Assembly: GCA_015655215.1 (NCBI GenBank)
Contig: JAATFL010000012.1
Coordinates: 1-64,000 of the forward strand
Direction: 5' to 3'
Length of the DNA stretch: 64,000 bases
DNA from: Coriobacteriia bacterium
Lineage (GTDB): Bacteria > Actinomycetota > Coriobacteriia > Coriobacteriales > RUG033
The position numbers and the translations under genes are program-made. The notes under the pieces are model-generated. The model was given only the letters and a program-made list of their open reading frames with translations, was not told where the DNA came from and made no database searches. Positions 11,079 to 20,191 of this stretch are shown one piece after another (position 1 is the first letter of the stretch; each line of letters begins with the position of its first letter).

Positions 11079-12620
11079 ATGCGGAGCGTCGAGCAGGTGC
11101 TGCGCGATTGGGAGGTGGTCATCGGCCTCGAGGTCCACTGCGAGCTCACCACCCTCAACTCCAAGATGTTCTGCGGCTGTGCCCTCCAGCATGGGGCCGA
11201 ACCCAACACCAACGTGTGCCCCGTGTGCCTCGGCCTTCCCGGCGCGCTGCCGGTGCCCAACAAAGCCGCCGTGGAGAGCATCGTCCTTGCAGGTCTCGCC
11301 ACCAATTGCGAGATCGAGAAGCGCACGATGTTCTACCGCAAGGGTTACTTCTACCCCGACATGTCCAAGAACTTCCAGACGACGCAGGGGCCGGTCGCCT
11401 TCTGCATGCGTGGTTGGCTCGACCTCGAGCTCGATGGGGCGGGTGCCGCCGAGCGTGCCGATGTGGAGAAGGATCGGGACGGTTCGTACACCACGCGCAT
11501 CGCCATCACGCGCATCCACATGGAGGAGGACGCCGCCAAGATGATCCACGTGGGTGGCACCGACGGCCGCATAGCGGGTGCCGACCATTCGCTCATCGAC
11601 TACAACCGTTGCGGCGCCCCCTTGACCGAACTCGTGACCGAGCCTGACCTCCGCACGCCGGCCGAGGCGCGTCGTTTCATGCAGAAGCTGCGTCAGATAT
11701 ACCTCACGTTGGGCATCTCCGACTGCTCGATGGAGGCCGGCTCCATGCGGTGTGACGGCAACATCTCGCTGCGCCGTCGCGGCGAGACCGCCCTCGGCAC
11801 CAAGACGGAGCTCAAGAACCTCAACAGCTTCAAGTCGCTTCATGACGGTCTCGCCTACGAGATCGTGCGCCAGGCACAGGTGCTCGAGGAGGGTGGCACC
11901 GTCAAGCAGGAGACGCGCCATTGGGACATCACCAGGAAGCGGACCGTCGTGATGCGCACCAAGGAGACGGCCGACGACTATCGTCTCTTCCCCGAGCCCG
12001 ACCTCGCCCCATACGACCTGTCCGACGAGTTCATCGACAGCGTCCGCGCGAAGCTGCCCGAGCTACCGGAGACCAAGAAGGCCCGCTATCAGGCAGACCT
12101 CGGGCTTCCGAGCCACGACGCGCTGCTGATGGCCGACGATGCGATGCTGGGTGCCTTCTTCGAGGAGACGGTCGCCATCGCCGGCGTCCGTCAGGCTCGT
12201 GCCGTGGCGAACCTCCTCCTCAACGACCTCGCCGCCCTGCTGAACGCGAGCGACGAGGTGGAGGCTTCCACCGAGGACGCCAGGATCACCCCCGCCGCGC
12301 TTGCCGCGCTCGTTGGGCTCATCGACGACGGCACGATCTCGAGTGGGCAGGGCAAGCAGGTGTTCGCCACGCTCGTGCGCGAAGGTGGCGATGCGCAGGC
12401 CGTCGTCGAGGCCGAGGGCATGCGGCAGGTCTCCGACGCCGACGCCATCGAAACGGTGGTAGACCAGGTCCTCGCCGGCAATCCCGACAAGGTCGCCCAG
12501 TATCGCGACGGCAAGAAGGGTCTCAAGGGCTTCTTCGTGGGTCAGGCGATGAGGGCGATGCGTGGTCAGGGCAACCCGAAGGTCATCAACGAGGTGCTCG
12601 ATCGCAGGCTGGAGGGCTAG
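11079..12620 (+). CDS. gatB: Asp/Glu-tRNA amidotransferase subunit B
   Basis: A 513-residue GatB, which phosphorylates the misacylated amino acid and amidates it using ammonia from GatA. Motifs in order: VVIGLEVHCELTT; the zinc site CGC...CPVCLGLPGALPV; KGYFYPDMSKNFQ; MEEDAAK; DYNRCGAPLTELVTEPD; and a C-terminal YqeY/GatB helical tail ending in KVINEVLDRRL. The chosen ATG 11079 follows GAAGGGGGG. The GTG at 11073 overlapping the gatA stop gives only two extra residues. gatC, gatA and gatB form one operon, implying that this organism makes Gln-tRNA and/or Asn-tRNA by the indirect route. Confidence 0.95.
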   Translation: MRSVEQVLRDWEVVIGLEVHCELTTLNSKMFCGCALQHGAEPNTNVCPVCLGLPGALPVPNKAAVESIVLAGLATNCEIEKRTMFYRKGYFYPDMSKNFQTTQGPVAFCMRGWLDLELDGAGAAERADVEKDRDGSYTTRIAITRIHMEEDAAKMIHVGGTDGRIAGADHSLIDYNRCGAPLTELVTEPDLRTPAEARRFMQKLRQIYLTLGISDCSMEAGSMRCDGNISLRRRGETALGTKTELKNLNSFKSLHDGLAYEIVRQAQVLEEGGTVKQETRHWDITRKRTVVMRTKETADDYRLFPEPDLAPYDLSDEFIDSVRAKLPELPETKKARYQADLGLPSHDALLMADDAMLGAFFEETVAIAGVRQARAVANLLLNDLAALLNASDEVEASTEDARITPAALAALVGLIDDGTISSGQGKQVFATLVREGGDAQAVVEAEGMRQVSDADAIETVVDQVLAGNPDKVAQYRDGKKGLKGFFVGQAMRAMRGQGNPKVINEVLDRRLEG

Positions 12621-12622
12621 GC

Positions 12623-13660
12623 GTGGTCGCCACCCCCTCGCCTTCCGCGCCCGGACGGGCGGAAACGGCTAGAGACGTTCGCGATGCCGCCCTCCTACCC
12701 GTCGCATGCGAGCTTTGCCCGCGGCGCTGCCATGCCAACCGCGCGGCCGGCCAGGCAGGATGGTGCGGGGCCGATGACACGCTGCGCGTCGCTCGCGCGG
12801 CGCTGCACATGTGGGAGGAGCCGCCCATCTCGGGCGTCTCGGGCTCGGGCACGGTGTTCTTCTCCGAATGCACGATGCGATGCGTCTACTGCCAGAACGC
12901 CGAGATAGCCCGCGGCGAGGTGGGGCGGACCGTCAGCGTTGGACGGCTTGCGCAGATCTTCTGCGAGCAGCAGCGACGCGGCGCCAACAACCTCAACCTC
13001 GTGACGCCCACGCACTACCTGCCGCAGATACGGGCCGCGCTGCATCAGGCGAGGACCGCCGGATGCACGCTGCCGGTGGTGTACAACACGAGCGGGTACG
13101 AGACGGTCGAGGCAATACGCGGCCTGGTCGACCTCGTGGACGTGTACCTCACCGACTTCAAGTACGTCTCCTCCGAGCTCTCGGGGCGTTACTCCTCGGC
13201 TCCCGATTACCGCGACGTCGCGATCGCGGCGCTTGACGAGATGGTCGAGCAGGCGGGCGGGTACGTACTCGGTGGCCTGGACGCAGGGTCGATCGCCCAT
13301 CCGCTACCTGCCCACGAGGACCCCGTCCCACTCCTCACCCGGGGAGTCATCGTGCGGCATCTCATGCTGCCAGGCCAACTCGAGGATTCCAAGGAGGTGG
13401 TGCGTCTGCTCCATGGGCGCTTCGGCGACGCGATCTGCCTGTCGCTCATGAACCAATACACGCCATTGCCCTTTGTCGCCACTTGGCCAGAACTCGATCG
13501 GCCCGTCTCCGACGAAGAGTACGACGAGTTGATCGACTACGCGCTCGACCTGGGAGTCTCGAACTCGTTCATGCAGGAAGGCGTTACCGTGGGAGAGAGC
13601 TTCGTCCCCGACTTCGACTGCGAGGGCGTCGACCCCGACGGCGATGGCTCCGTGGGTTGA
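12623..13660 (+). CDS. PflX-like radical SAM protein (COG1313 type)
   Basis: A 345-residue radical SAM protein starting with GTG 3 bp after the gatB stop, with GGAGGG as Shine-Dalgarno. An N-terminal cysteine set CELCPRRCHANR is followed by the SAM-cluster motif CTMRCVYCQN and then LVTPTHYLPQI, VVYNTSGYE and VDVYLTDFKY, the layout of the PflX/COG1313 family annotated as pyruvate formate-lyase activating-enzyme homologues. The substrate is unknown. About 65 residues near GYVLGGLDAGSIAHPLPAHE look longer than the usual family loop. It is translationally close to gatB, but this is probably an operon of convenience. It is distinct from amrS in the same window, which has different flanking motifs. 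Confidence 0.82.
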   Translation: MVATPSPSAPGRAETARDVRDAALLPVACELCPRRCHANRAAGQAGWCGADDTLRVARAALHMWEEPPISGVSGSGTVFFSECTMRCVYCQNAEIARGEVGRTVSVGRLAQIFCEQQRRGANNLNLVTPTHYLPQIRAALHQARTAGCTLPVVYNTSGYETVEAIRGLVDLVDVYLTDFKYVSSELSGRYSSAPDYRDVAIAALDEMVEQAGGYVLGGLDAGSIAHPLPAHEDPVPLLTRGVIVRHLMLPGQLEDSKEVVRLLHGRFGDAICLSLMNQYTPLPFVATWPELDRPVSDEEYDELIDYALDLGVSNSFMQEGVTVGESFVPDFDCEGVDPDGDGSVG

Positions 13661-13803
13661 CATGTCGGGGGCACGTCGACGGCGTCGGGCTATCGACGTG
13701 GCGAGCTTCAGGCGCAGCGCCTGCGGGTGTATGATGATGCAGGGCTGTTCGTCGTACATCTCATGTTCTCCTGTCGTCGTGCTGCGACGTCCGTCCTTCG
13801 ATG

Positions 13804-13830
13804 CGTTACCATGGGAGTTGACCGGTAACG
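13804..13830. promoter_or_regulatory. Inverted repeat with -35-like box, possible operator
   Basis: CGTTACC (13804-13810) and GGTAACG (13824-13830) form a perfect 7-bp inverted repeat around TTGACC, a good -35 match, 30 bp before the XRE-type gene. A weak -10 (GCATAA) lies 17 bp on. It could be an autoregulatory operator; this is inferred from position only. Confidence 0.35.
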
Positions 13831-13860
13831 ATATCCAGATGCATAAAAAGGGAGGTTGTT

Positions 13861-14319
13861 ATGACGATCATCGATATTCATGACGAAAACGAGGCTACTC
13901 ACTCAGAGAAGGGCGAGCCTGCGGCCTCCAAGGTCACCCACCCGTTCGAGACGACCCCTGCGTTCGTAGCCGAACTCGGGGCGACGATGATGCCGGAAGC
14001 CCAACCGGACGTCGATGTCGAGCAGCGTGCGGATGACGTCGAGGACGGGCAGGCTACCGACGACGTCGATGTCGAGTTCATCGGCGCGGAGGATTTCGTG
14101 GACGTCTACGATTACGATGAACCTCGCTACGAGGTCGCCGCCGCACTCATCGTCTCGCAGGACGAGCAGGGAATGACGAAGAAGCAGTTCGCCGAGGAGC
14201 TCGGCCTCAAGAAGAGTCAGCTCAAGAGACTCCAGTGTGCCGAGGCCGACATCACCCTCGGCGAACTGCAGCGTATCGGCGCGCTTCTCGGCAAGGAGCT
14301 TCATATCGAGTTTCGATGA
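13861..14319 (+). CDS. XRE-type helix-turn-helix protein with acidic N-terminus
   Basis: A 152-residue protein in two parts. Residues 1-95 are acidic, low complexity and probably disordered (runs of D, E, V and A). Residues about 100-152 form a helix-turn-helix of the XRE/Cro type (MTKKQFAEELGLKKSQLKRLQ...ADITLGELQRIGALLG). The start follows GGGAGG 5 nt upstream. HTH sequences of this shape occur in antitoxins and small repressors, but no toxin-like ORF is adjacent on the same strand. The inverted repeat upstream may be its own operator. Its targets are unknown. Confidence 0.7.
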   Translation: MTIIDIHDENEATHSEKGEPAASKVTHPFETTPAFVAELGATMMPEAQPDVDVEQRADDVEDGQATDDVDVEFIGAEDFVDVYDYDEPRYEVAAALIVSQDEQGMTKKQFAEELGLKKSQLKRLQCAEADITLGELQRIGALLGKELHIEFR

Positions 14320-14557
14320 TCCGGGCATCCCGTGTCCATCATCGTCTTTCTGCAGAGGTCCTCGACGGGTTCGGGAGCTGTCGTCGCATGACCGCGGGGA
14401 GACGTGCCTCCACCCCTTCACTTTGATTCCACAGTGACGAAGCCGCAGGAGTGGTATCATTCAGGGCTTAGAGTTACAAGCGGCATCATGAGGAGCCAGT
14501 CGACATGGCTGTGAGGATGTGCTGTTTACCTGCGATGCCAAGGGCAAGGAGAACCCA

Positions 14558-15913
14558 TTGAGTTTCATTTCCGCCTATAACCTTGCGATATTTCTCATCT
14601 TCATGCTCTGCTACACCTATCAGGTATACTACGTGTATGTCGCACTGCGCTATAAGCCCCAGCAGTACGTCGCCCATGACCAGCACCGCTTCGCCGCCAT
14701 CTCCTGCGGTCGCAACGAGGCTGCGGTCATCGGTCAACTGGTGAAGAGCCTCAAGTGTCAGGACTACCCCTCGGAGTTGCTCGACGTGTTCGTCGTGGCC
14801 GACAACTGCACCGATAACACCGCGGTCATCGCCGAGCAGGCCGGTGCGATCGTCTTCCGACGCAACAACAAGGTCGAGGTGGGCAAGTCCTATGCCCTCG
14901 ACTACGCATTCAAGCGCATCATGGACGAGTATGCCGACAAGGGTTACGAGGGGTTCTTCGTCTTCGACTCCGACAACCTCGCCGACTCCCACTTCGTCTC
15001 CGCCATGAATGCGGCATACGACAACGGCGAGCAGATTCTCACGAGCTATCGCAACACGAAGAACTTTGGCTCCAGCTGGATATCCTCCAGCTACTCGCTC
15101 TGGTTCCTTCGCGAGAGCCGGTACATCAGCGGAGCCCGTTCGGCGCTCGACACGAGTTGCCTCATCGGAGGCACGGGTTTCATGGTGTCGGCGCGTATCA
15201 TCGAGGAGAACGGCGGCTGGCCCTATCACACCCTCACCGAGGACATCGAGTTCTCGTCCAGTTCCGTCGTCAAGGGATACAAGATCGGGTTCTGCAACGA
15301 TGCCGTTTTCTACGATGAGCAGCCCACGACCCTCTCCGCTTCGTGGACACAGCGCTTGAGGTGGGCCAAAGGCTTCTATCAGGTGGCGCTGCGCTATTGC
15401 TCCGCTCTGCTCAAGGGGGTCTTGGGCGGTGTCAAGACCACGCAGGTTTCCGAGGGGGAAGGCGACGGCATCCGTCTTTCCACCGAGAGACGTCGTCGTT
15501 TCGCCTGCTATGACGTCTTCATGACCGTTGCACCCTCCATACTGCTCACTCTCGCCACGCTGGTGGTCAACACGGGCTATCTCGTCGTCGGAGCCCTCGG
15601 CGGCATGTCCGTCGGCCCGGTTGAGACGCACACTGCGGTCGAGGCCCTGCTGATGTGCGGGGTCACGAGCTATCTTTCCCTCTTCGGCATGGCGGCCCTT
15701 GCGGCTTATACCGAGCACGAGCGCGTCGACGCCACGCCCAGGCAGCTCTTGCGCGCGACGCTGCTGTTCCCGTTCTTCATGCTCACGTACGTTCCCATCT
15801 CGGTCCAGGCGCTGTTCACCACCCCGCAGTGGAAGCCGGTCAAGCATGTCATCGTCGCATCGATCGATGAGTTCGCGGCGCTGCCTGCCGCCGAGAAGGT
15901 CGTGACCAAGTAG
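14558..15913 (+). CDS. Membrane-bound family 2 glycosyltransferase
   Basis: A processive-type GT2 enzyme of about 451 residues. A first membrane helix (YNLAIFLIFMLCYTYQVYYVYVAL) leads into a GT-A domain with ISCGRNEAAVIGQLV, VVADNCTDNT, the metal-binding FDSDN (DxD) and TLTEDIEFS, then QRLRWAKGF, close to the Q(Q/R)xRW acceptor motif of cellulose/hyaluronan synthases. Three or four C-terminal membrane helices follow. The TTG at 14558 is preferred because it sits 6 nt after AAGGAG; the ORF-track GTG at 14519 has poor spacing. It probably makes an exported polysaccharide or a lipid-linked sugar. No PilZ domain or partner subunit is adjacent. The 238 bp upstream show no clear promoter. Confidence 0.85.
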   Translation: MSFISAYNLAIFLIFMLCYTYQVYYVYVALRYKPQQYVAHDQHRFAAISCGRNEAAVIGQLVKSLKCQDYPSELLDVFVVADNCTDNTAVIAEQAGAIVFRRNNKVEVGKSYALDYAFKRIMDEYADKGYEGFFVFDSDNLADSHFVSAMNAAYDNGEQILTSYRNTKNFGSSWISSSYSLWFLRESRYISGARSALDTSCLIGGTGFMVSARIIEENGGWPYHTLTEDIEFSSSSVVKGYKIGFCNDAVFYDEQPTTLSASWTQRLRWAKGFYQVALRYCSALLKGVLGGVKTTQVSEGEGDGIRLSTERRRRFACYDVFMTVAPSILLTLATLVVNTGYLVVGALGGMSVGPVETHTAVEALLMCGVTSYLSLFGMAALAAYTEHERVDATPRQLLRATLLFPFFMLTYVPISVQALFTTPQWKPVKHVIVASIDEFAALPAAEKVVTK

Positions 15914-16010
15914 CACGCCATCGCCATGGCGATCGATGCCGGATGCATGCAGGATGATGCGCCTGCGTCCCCTTTAGATACGGGATGGATGATATCTGCC
16001 CACGGCGGGA

Positions 16011-16910
16011 TTACGCCTTGAGGTCTCCCGGGTCTTGCGTGGCTGCTCGAAGGCCCAGGATTGCGACGGTCTCGTCGACCGAGGACGCACGCATGGCACC
16101 TCGGTCCAGAAGTCCCTGCGCCCAACTGACCTCACCGCAGACGCGTTCCAAGAGGATGACCTTGCGTCCCATCGCGAGGCCGGCCTCCGCCTGAACGCGG
16201 GTGCCGCTTTGCTCGTGGGCCTCGATGATGACGGTCGTATCGGCGAGGGCGGCCATGGTCACGTTGCGCTCGCGAAGGAAGGTCCGGTGCACGTCACCTT
16301 GCGCACCGTCGAAGCCGAGGAGTGGAACTTGCGTGATGAGGAGATGCTGGTTGCCAACCTCGTCTTGGAGTTCGCGGTTCTCCTTGGGACGGTATCGGTC
16401 GATCGGCGTGCCGAGAACCCCGATCACCCCCCCACGGCCTTTGAGGACGCCGTTCAAGGCGGCGGTGTCGATTCCGGCCGCCATCCCCATGACCAGGCAC
16501 GTGCGGGCATGCGCAAGGACCGCGCCCAGCGAGCGGGCGTCGGCGCATCCGACGGCGCTCGCATCGTGTGAACCCACGAGCGAGACGGCAGGTAGATCGA
16601 AGGCCTCGAGGTTGCCTCGGTAGTAGGTGAAGGGAAGGGCGTCGGGGGCCTGGAGCAGACGAGGGGGGAAGCCCGGTGCCCCGGCCCAGCAGGTGAGAAA
16701 GGTGCCGAGACGCCGGGCGACGAGAGGTCGGATACGACCGAGCACAGCCTTGTCTTCGATGACGTCGTCAAGTGCGCATGCGGGCGTACGTCCGGCAAGC
16801 AGCGCCGACAACCGCGAACGCGTCATGTCGGGGAGCGTGGCGAGCATCTCGAAGGCGACGAGTTCATCAAAGGGCGTATGTGACGTTGACGGCTGCGGTG
16901 GGATGGTCAT
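16011..16910 (-). CDS. DprA/Smf-like DNA-processing protein
   Basis: A 299-residue protein with the DprA Rossmann-like fold: PPRLLQAPDALPFTYYRGN, VSLVGSHDAS in place of the usual GSR, VMGMAAGIDTAALNGVLKGRG, VLGTPIDRYRPKEN and VIIEAHEQSGTRVQAEAGLAMGR. DprA loads RecA onto incoming single-stranded DNA in transformation, and homologues occur widely in non-competent bacteria. This copy is short and lacks a C-terminal winged helix. It may be a paralogue rather than the main DprA, because it is not next to topA or xerC as dprA often is. It is convergent with the upstream glycosyltransferase gene; the 97 bp between hold no strong terminator. Confidence 0.8.
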   Translation of the reverse strand: MTIPPQPSTSHTPFDELVAFEMLATLPDMTRSRLSALLAGRTPACALDDVIEDKAVLGRIRPLVARRLGTFLTCWAGAPGFPPRLLQAPDALPFTYYRGNLEAFDLPAVSLVGSHDASAVGCADARSLGAVLAHARTCLVMGMAAGIDTAALNGVLKGRGGVIGVLGTPIDRYRPKENRELQDEVGNQHLLITQVPLLGFDGAQGDVHRTFLRERNVTMAALADTTVIIEAHEQSGTRVQAEAGLAMGRKVILLERVCGEVSWAQGLLDRGAMRASSVDETVAILGLRAATQDPGDLKA

Positions 16911-17007
16911 CGATGCCCCTCTCGGGGATGGTCGTAGGCGGATGCATATGGTCGTGCTCGCGCAAGGCCGCCCATCACGTGGACTCTGTCAGACGGGCGC
17001 GGAAAAC

Positions 17008-18783
17008 CTACTCGCACGTGTCTTTCCGGACCACCATGCGGTCGCGCGCGATGAGGGCGGCACCCAATGCCCCGCACACCTGCGGGTCGGAGGGTACCTG
17101 TACGGTGGAGCCGAGCCTGGCTGAGAGTGCGGCGACCACTCCGGCGTTCTGGGCGACGCCACCGGTTATGAGGTAGACGGGCTCCTCACCCACGCGGGAC
17201 ACGAGCGCCGCCGTCTTCACGGCGACGGACTTGTCGATCCCATGAACGATATCGGATGTGCGCTTGTTCTGCGCGATGAGGGAGACGACCTCGCTTTCGG
17301 CAAAGACGGTGCACATCGTGGAGAGCGCGATGTCCTCCTCCCATGTGGTGCCCATCCGTGCAAGCTCGTCCACGGATAGCTCGAGCGTGCGTGCCATGGC
17401 CTCGAGGAATCGTCCCGTTCCGGCTGCGCACTTGTCGTTCATCGCGAATCCTCGCACGCTCCCATCGGGTCCCAGTCGAATGGCCTTGCTGTCCTGTCCG
17501 CCGATGTCGATGACCGTGCGGCATGCGGGTGCCACCTCATGCGCACCGCGTGCGTGACAGGTGATCTCGGTCACCTCCGCATCGCCGATGCCGATTCCGT
17601 CGCGCCCGTATCCGGTCGCGATGGTGTAGGCGAGATCATGCGGTGCGAGCGCGGCTTGCGCGAGGGCGTCATCGAGTGCGGATCGCGCGCTTTCAAGGGC
17701 ATGGGCGCCGGTCGAGCGCACGACATGCGCGACGACGTCGCCCGTTTCGTCGACGATCACCACGTCGGTCGAAGTCGAGCCGCTGTCGATTCCCGCAAAG
17801 TGATGGGCGTGGGGTACAGGGTCCCCGGACGAGGATCCCGGGGCTTCGGACGGGCGGGGCGCAGAAGAGCTTGGTCCAAACATGGTGAGGTTCCCTTCGG
17901 CATGGGTCAGGTCGAGACTTTCGATCAGTGCATCCACGCGGGTGGCAAGCTGTCCCGAGCCCTGGTCGTTCCAATCGGTCTCCAGACGGGTGATGGGCAC
18001 GATGAGCTGCGAGGCAAGCTGGGTGAAGTCGTACGAGTAGAAGTCGCAGAACTTGAGCCCGTGATAGATGACGCCGGCAAGATGCGGGTCGAGCGCGAGC
18101 GTGCGTCGGTCGTCGGGCACGCTCATGCGCATGCAGCCGGGTTGGGCGAGAAGTGCGCCGGCATACCAGGAGAGGAACGCATCGACGTCGGTGCGTTCCT
18201 CGGGTGGCACGGGTCCCACTCCTTCGCAGCCCACGCACGTGAGGTCACGTACCGGAAGCGGGCTTCTGTCGCAGATGCGACGATAGAGGTCTCCCTCCAT
18301 CCGCGCTCCCACGATGGCGAGGTACGGACCGGTGGGTTGTGCTGGCGCGACTCCGACGCTTGCGACGGCGGCCCCGAGGTCGAAGGTACGTCCGGTCCTT
18401 TGGGAGTAATCCTCGAACACGTGCTTGATCTGCATCGTATAGCGCTCGACGGCGCACGCCGAGTCGCAGTGGGGGAGGTCGAGGATACGGAGGTAGGAGA
18501 GCTCCCCGTAACCGTCGATCGCATCGGCGGTGCGTCGCATCGAGTCACAGCAGGAAGTGAGCAGCAATTCGTCGACGTCGTGGCGCTGGGTGCTGCAGAT
18601 GATCGCCTTGCAGTAACTGCAAAGGTTGGGATGTGTCAGCGCTTCGCCGCGCGTGGGGTCGCCGATGTGGGGAGAGAGCCTCGTGGACTCTACGCCGAAG
18701 CCTGCCAGCACGGCGATGGGGGTGTACTTGCACACGTAGCCGCAGCCAGAGGTCACGGATCCTTCATCGGCATGTTCACGCAT
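17008..18783 (-). CDS. HgdB-like domain fused to HgdC-type ATPase (activase)
   Basis: A 591-residue fusion. Residues about 1-330 resemble a 2-hydroxyacyl-CoA dehydratase subunit: GYVCKYTPIAVLAGFGVES, NLCSYCKAI and TSCCDSMRRTADA carry the cysteines that hold a [4Fe-4S] cluster. Residues about 345-591 are a BadF/HgdC-type ATPase: the phosphate loop GIDSGSTSTDVVIVDE, VIDIGGQDSKAIRL, the cluster-binding CAAGTGRFLEAMA, and YLITGGVAQNAGV. Such activases use ATP to send low-potential electrons to the dehydratase cluster. Having both in one chain is uncommon. The start at 18783 follows GGAGGG; the ORF-track extension is a shadow. It overlaps the upstream HgdB-like gene by 8 nt. It could alternatively belong to the double-cubane-cluster protein systems. 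Confidence 0.82.
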   Translation of the reverse strand: MREHADEGSVTSGCGYVCKYTPIAVLAGFGVESTRLSPHIGDPTRGEALTHPNLCSYCKAIICSTQRHDVDELLLTSCCDSMRRTADAIDGYGELSYLRILDLPHCDSACAVERYTMQIKHVFEDYSQRTGRTFDLGAAVASVGVAPAQPTGPYLAIVGARMEGDLYRRICDRSPLPVRDLTCVGCEGVGPVPPEERTDVDAFLSWYAGALLAQPGCMRMSVPDDRRTLALDPHLAGVIYHGLKFCDFYSYDFTQLASQLIVPITRLETDWNDQGSGQLATRVDALIESLDLTHAEGNLTMFGPSSSAPRPSEAPGSSSGDPVPHAHHFAGIDSGSTSTDVVIVDETGDVVAHVVRSTGAHALESARSALDDALAQAALAPHDLAYTIATGYGRDGIGIGDAEVTEITCHARGAHEVAPACRTVIDIGGQDSKAIRLGPDGSVRGFAMNDKCAAGTGRFLEAMARTLELSVDELARMGTTWEEDIALSTMCTVFAESEVVSLIAQNKRTSDIVHGIDKSVAVKTAALVSRVGEEPVYLITGGVAQNAGVVAALSARLGSTVQVPSDPQVCGALGAALIARDRMVVRKDTCE

Positions 18784-20191
18784 CTCGTTCCCTCCGGCTT
18801 CCCTGCTTGGCTCTTGAGGAGCCATCGTGTGCGTCGATGAGCTCGGCAAACGCCTCCAAGCGTGTGCGTACCTGCCCATCGGAGGTGTTGCCGGGATCGC
18901 AGCCATCGCCGTCGAGCGCAAGGAGGGGGATATCGGCTTCGGCGGCGAGGTCGGTGATGATGCGTGTAAGACCCGAGGTATTCCGACATCCCCAGTGACA
19001 GAAATAGACGATGCCGTCGGCATGGAGACGCTTCGCCTGGTCGATGAGCATGGTGCAGCGTCGGTCGCCTGCCCCGTTCCAGCAGTTGTCAACAAGCCGG
19101 TGTGCCATCGACTCGTATGGGTGATGCGGGTCCATCGCAGACAGGCTGTCGAACGTCGTGTCGGTGCAGAGCAGCTGGTTGGCTCGTGGTGCGCCGACCG
19201 TGAGGTCGATCTCGGTTCCGGATCCCCATCCCTCGGAGAACCACGCGCGCACTGGCTGCTGGTAGTACGGTATGACGTGCGCCCAGAGGATGCGTCGGGG
19301 AGGTACGTGCTCGGGATTCGTGGCGACGAGGAGGCGCCCGTCATCGTCGATGTCGAGGGAGGGGGAGGCGAGTGCATCGGCGGCGAGCTGCTCGCAGAAC
19401 GCCTCGGCCTCAGGGGATCCGAGCAGTACGTGCAGCATGAGCACGGTGTACATCTCGCTCGTGGGGTCGTTGCGCATCGTACGGCGTGACAGCAGCTCAA
19501 GGTAGCGCTGATACGCGCGAATAGTCTTACGGCTTCTCTCGACCGAGGTGCGCAGCGCTTCCTCGTCGAGCTTCTCCCCCATCACCTCCTCGATGAAGGC
19601 GGTCAGGTCGTGCAACTGGTGGGCCACGTATCCTATCGCATCATCGGCGGTGGGATCGCTGGGCACGTCGATGGTGAAGTGCGGCACGTCGTAGTGCTCC
19701 GCGAGCAGACGAAACGTTAGTTCGTTGGCATCGCACAGCATGGTGGTGTTGGCGATGAAGCGCGGGCGTGGCAGCGTATCGGAGAGTGCCATGCCTGTGA
19801 GGATGCGGTGGTACGAGCAGAGCGTCTCCGGCGCACCGGCCCTCGCCGCCACCTCGAGAAAGGGCCGCTGCGCCTTGGAGCCGGTCATGTAGCATGACAA
19901 CCCCTCGGCTACCTGCGGTGAGATACCCATGGCATGCAGGGGCTCGCAGGGGAGAAAGACGTTCACCACGGCGGCTCGTCTTGGGTGGGCGAGGGGGTTG
20001 CGCACCGAGTCCATGGCCGTCACGGCTTCCTGGGCTCGTGCGGGTAGCAGACGCTTGGACGGCAGGTGTTGCTGTGCCTGCCGCATCGCATCGAAGCCCA
20101 CGCGAAGTACCTGACGTGCGCGTTCGGGTTTTCCATCAACGACAAGTCCGCCCACGAGGGCGCCGAACCGTTCGACGACGCCACGGCTCAT
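18776..20191 (-). CDS. 2-hydroxyacyl-CoA dehydratase subunit-like protein (HgdB family)
   Basis: A 471-residue protein of the HgdB/BcrBC family. After about 60 residues, VNVFLPCEPLHAMGISPQVAEGLSCYMTGSK and ETLCSYHRILTGMAL carry conserved cysteines; ANTTMLCDANELTFRLLAEHYDVPHFTIDVP and a later YFCHWGCRNTSG supply further cluster-ligand candidates. The start at 20191 follows GAGGAG, overlaps the nitroreductase stop (ATGA), and the gene itself overlaps the fusion gene by 8 nt, so three genes form a tight operon. The reaction is probably a radical reductive or dehydrating step driven by the ATPase next door. No CoA-transferase or acyl-CoA dehydrogenase accompanies it, so the substrate cannot be named. 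Confidence 0.8.
   Translation of the reverse strand: MSRGVVERFGALVGGLVVDGKPERARQVLRVGFDAMRQAQQHLPSKRLLPARAQEAVTAMDSVRNPLAHPRRAAVVNVFLPCEPLHAMGISPQVAEGLSCYMTGSKAQRPFLEVAARAGAPETLCSYHRILTGMALSDTLPRPRFIANTTMLCDANELTFRLLAEHYDVPHFTIDVPSDPTADDAIGYVAHQLHDLTAFIEEVMGEKLDEEALRTSVERSRKTIRAYQRYLELLSRRTMRNDPTSEMYTVLMLHVLLGSPEAEAFCEQLAADALASPSLDIDDDGRLLVATNPEHVPPRRILWAHVIPYYQQPVRAWFSEGWGSGTEIDLTVGAPRANQLLCTDTTFDSLSAMDPHHPYESMAHRLVDNCWNGAGDRRCTMLIDQAKRLHADGIVYFCHWGCRNTSGLTRIITDLAAEADIPLLALDGDGCDPGNTSDGQVRTRLEAFAELIDAHDGSSRAKQGSRRERDA

Noticed and set aside
13711-13725. CAGGCG-CAG-CGCCTG hairpin after the PflX-like gene
   Set aside because: Very short stem without a T tract; common by chance at this GC content.
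14486-15916. 476-aa minus-strand ORF
   Set aside because: Antisense of the GT2 gene, which has membrane helices and DxD motifs in its own frame.
17539-18840. 433-aa plus-strand ORF
   Set aside because: Antisense of the HgdB/HgdC fusion gene; low-complexity composition and no motif.
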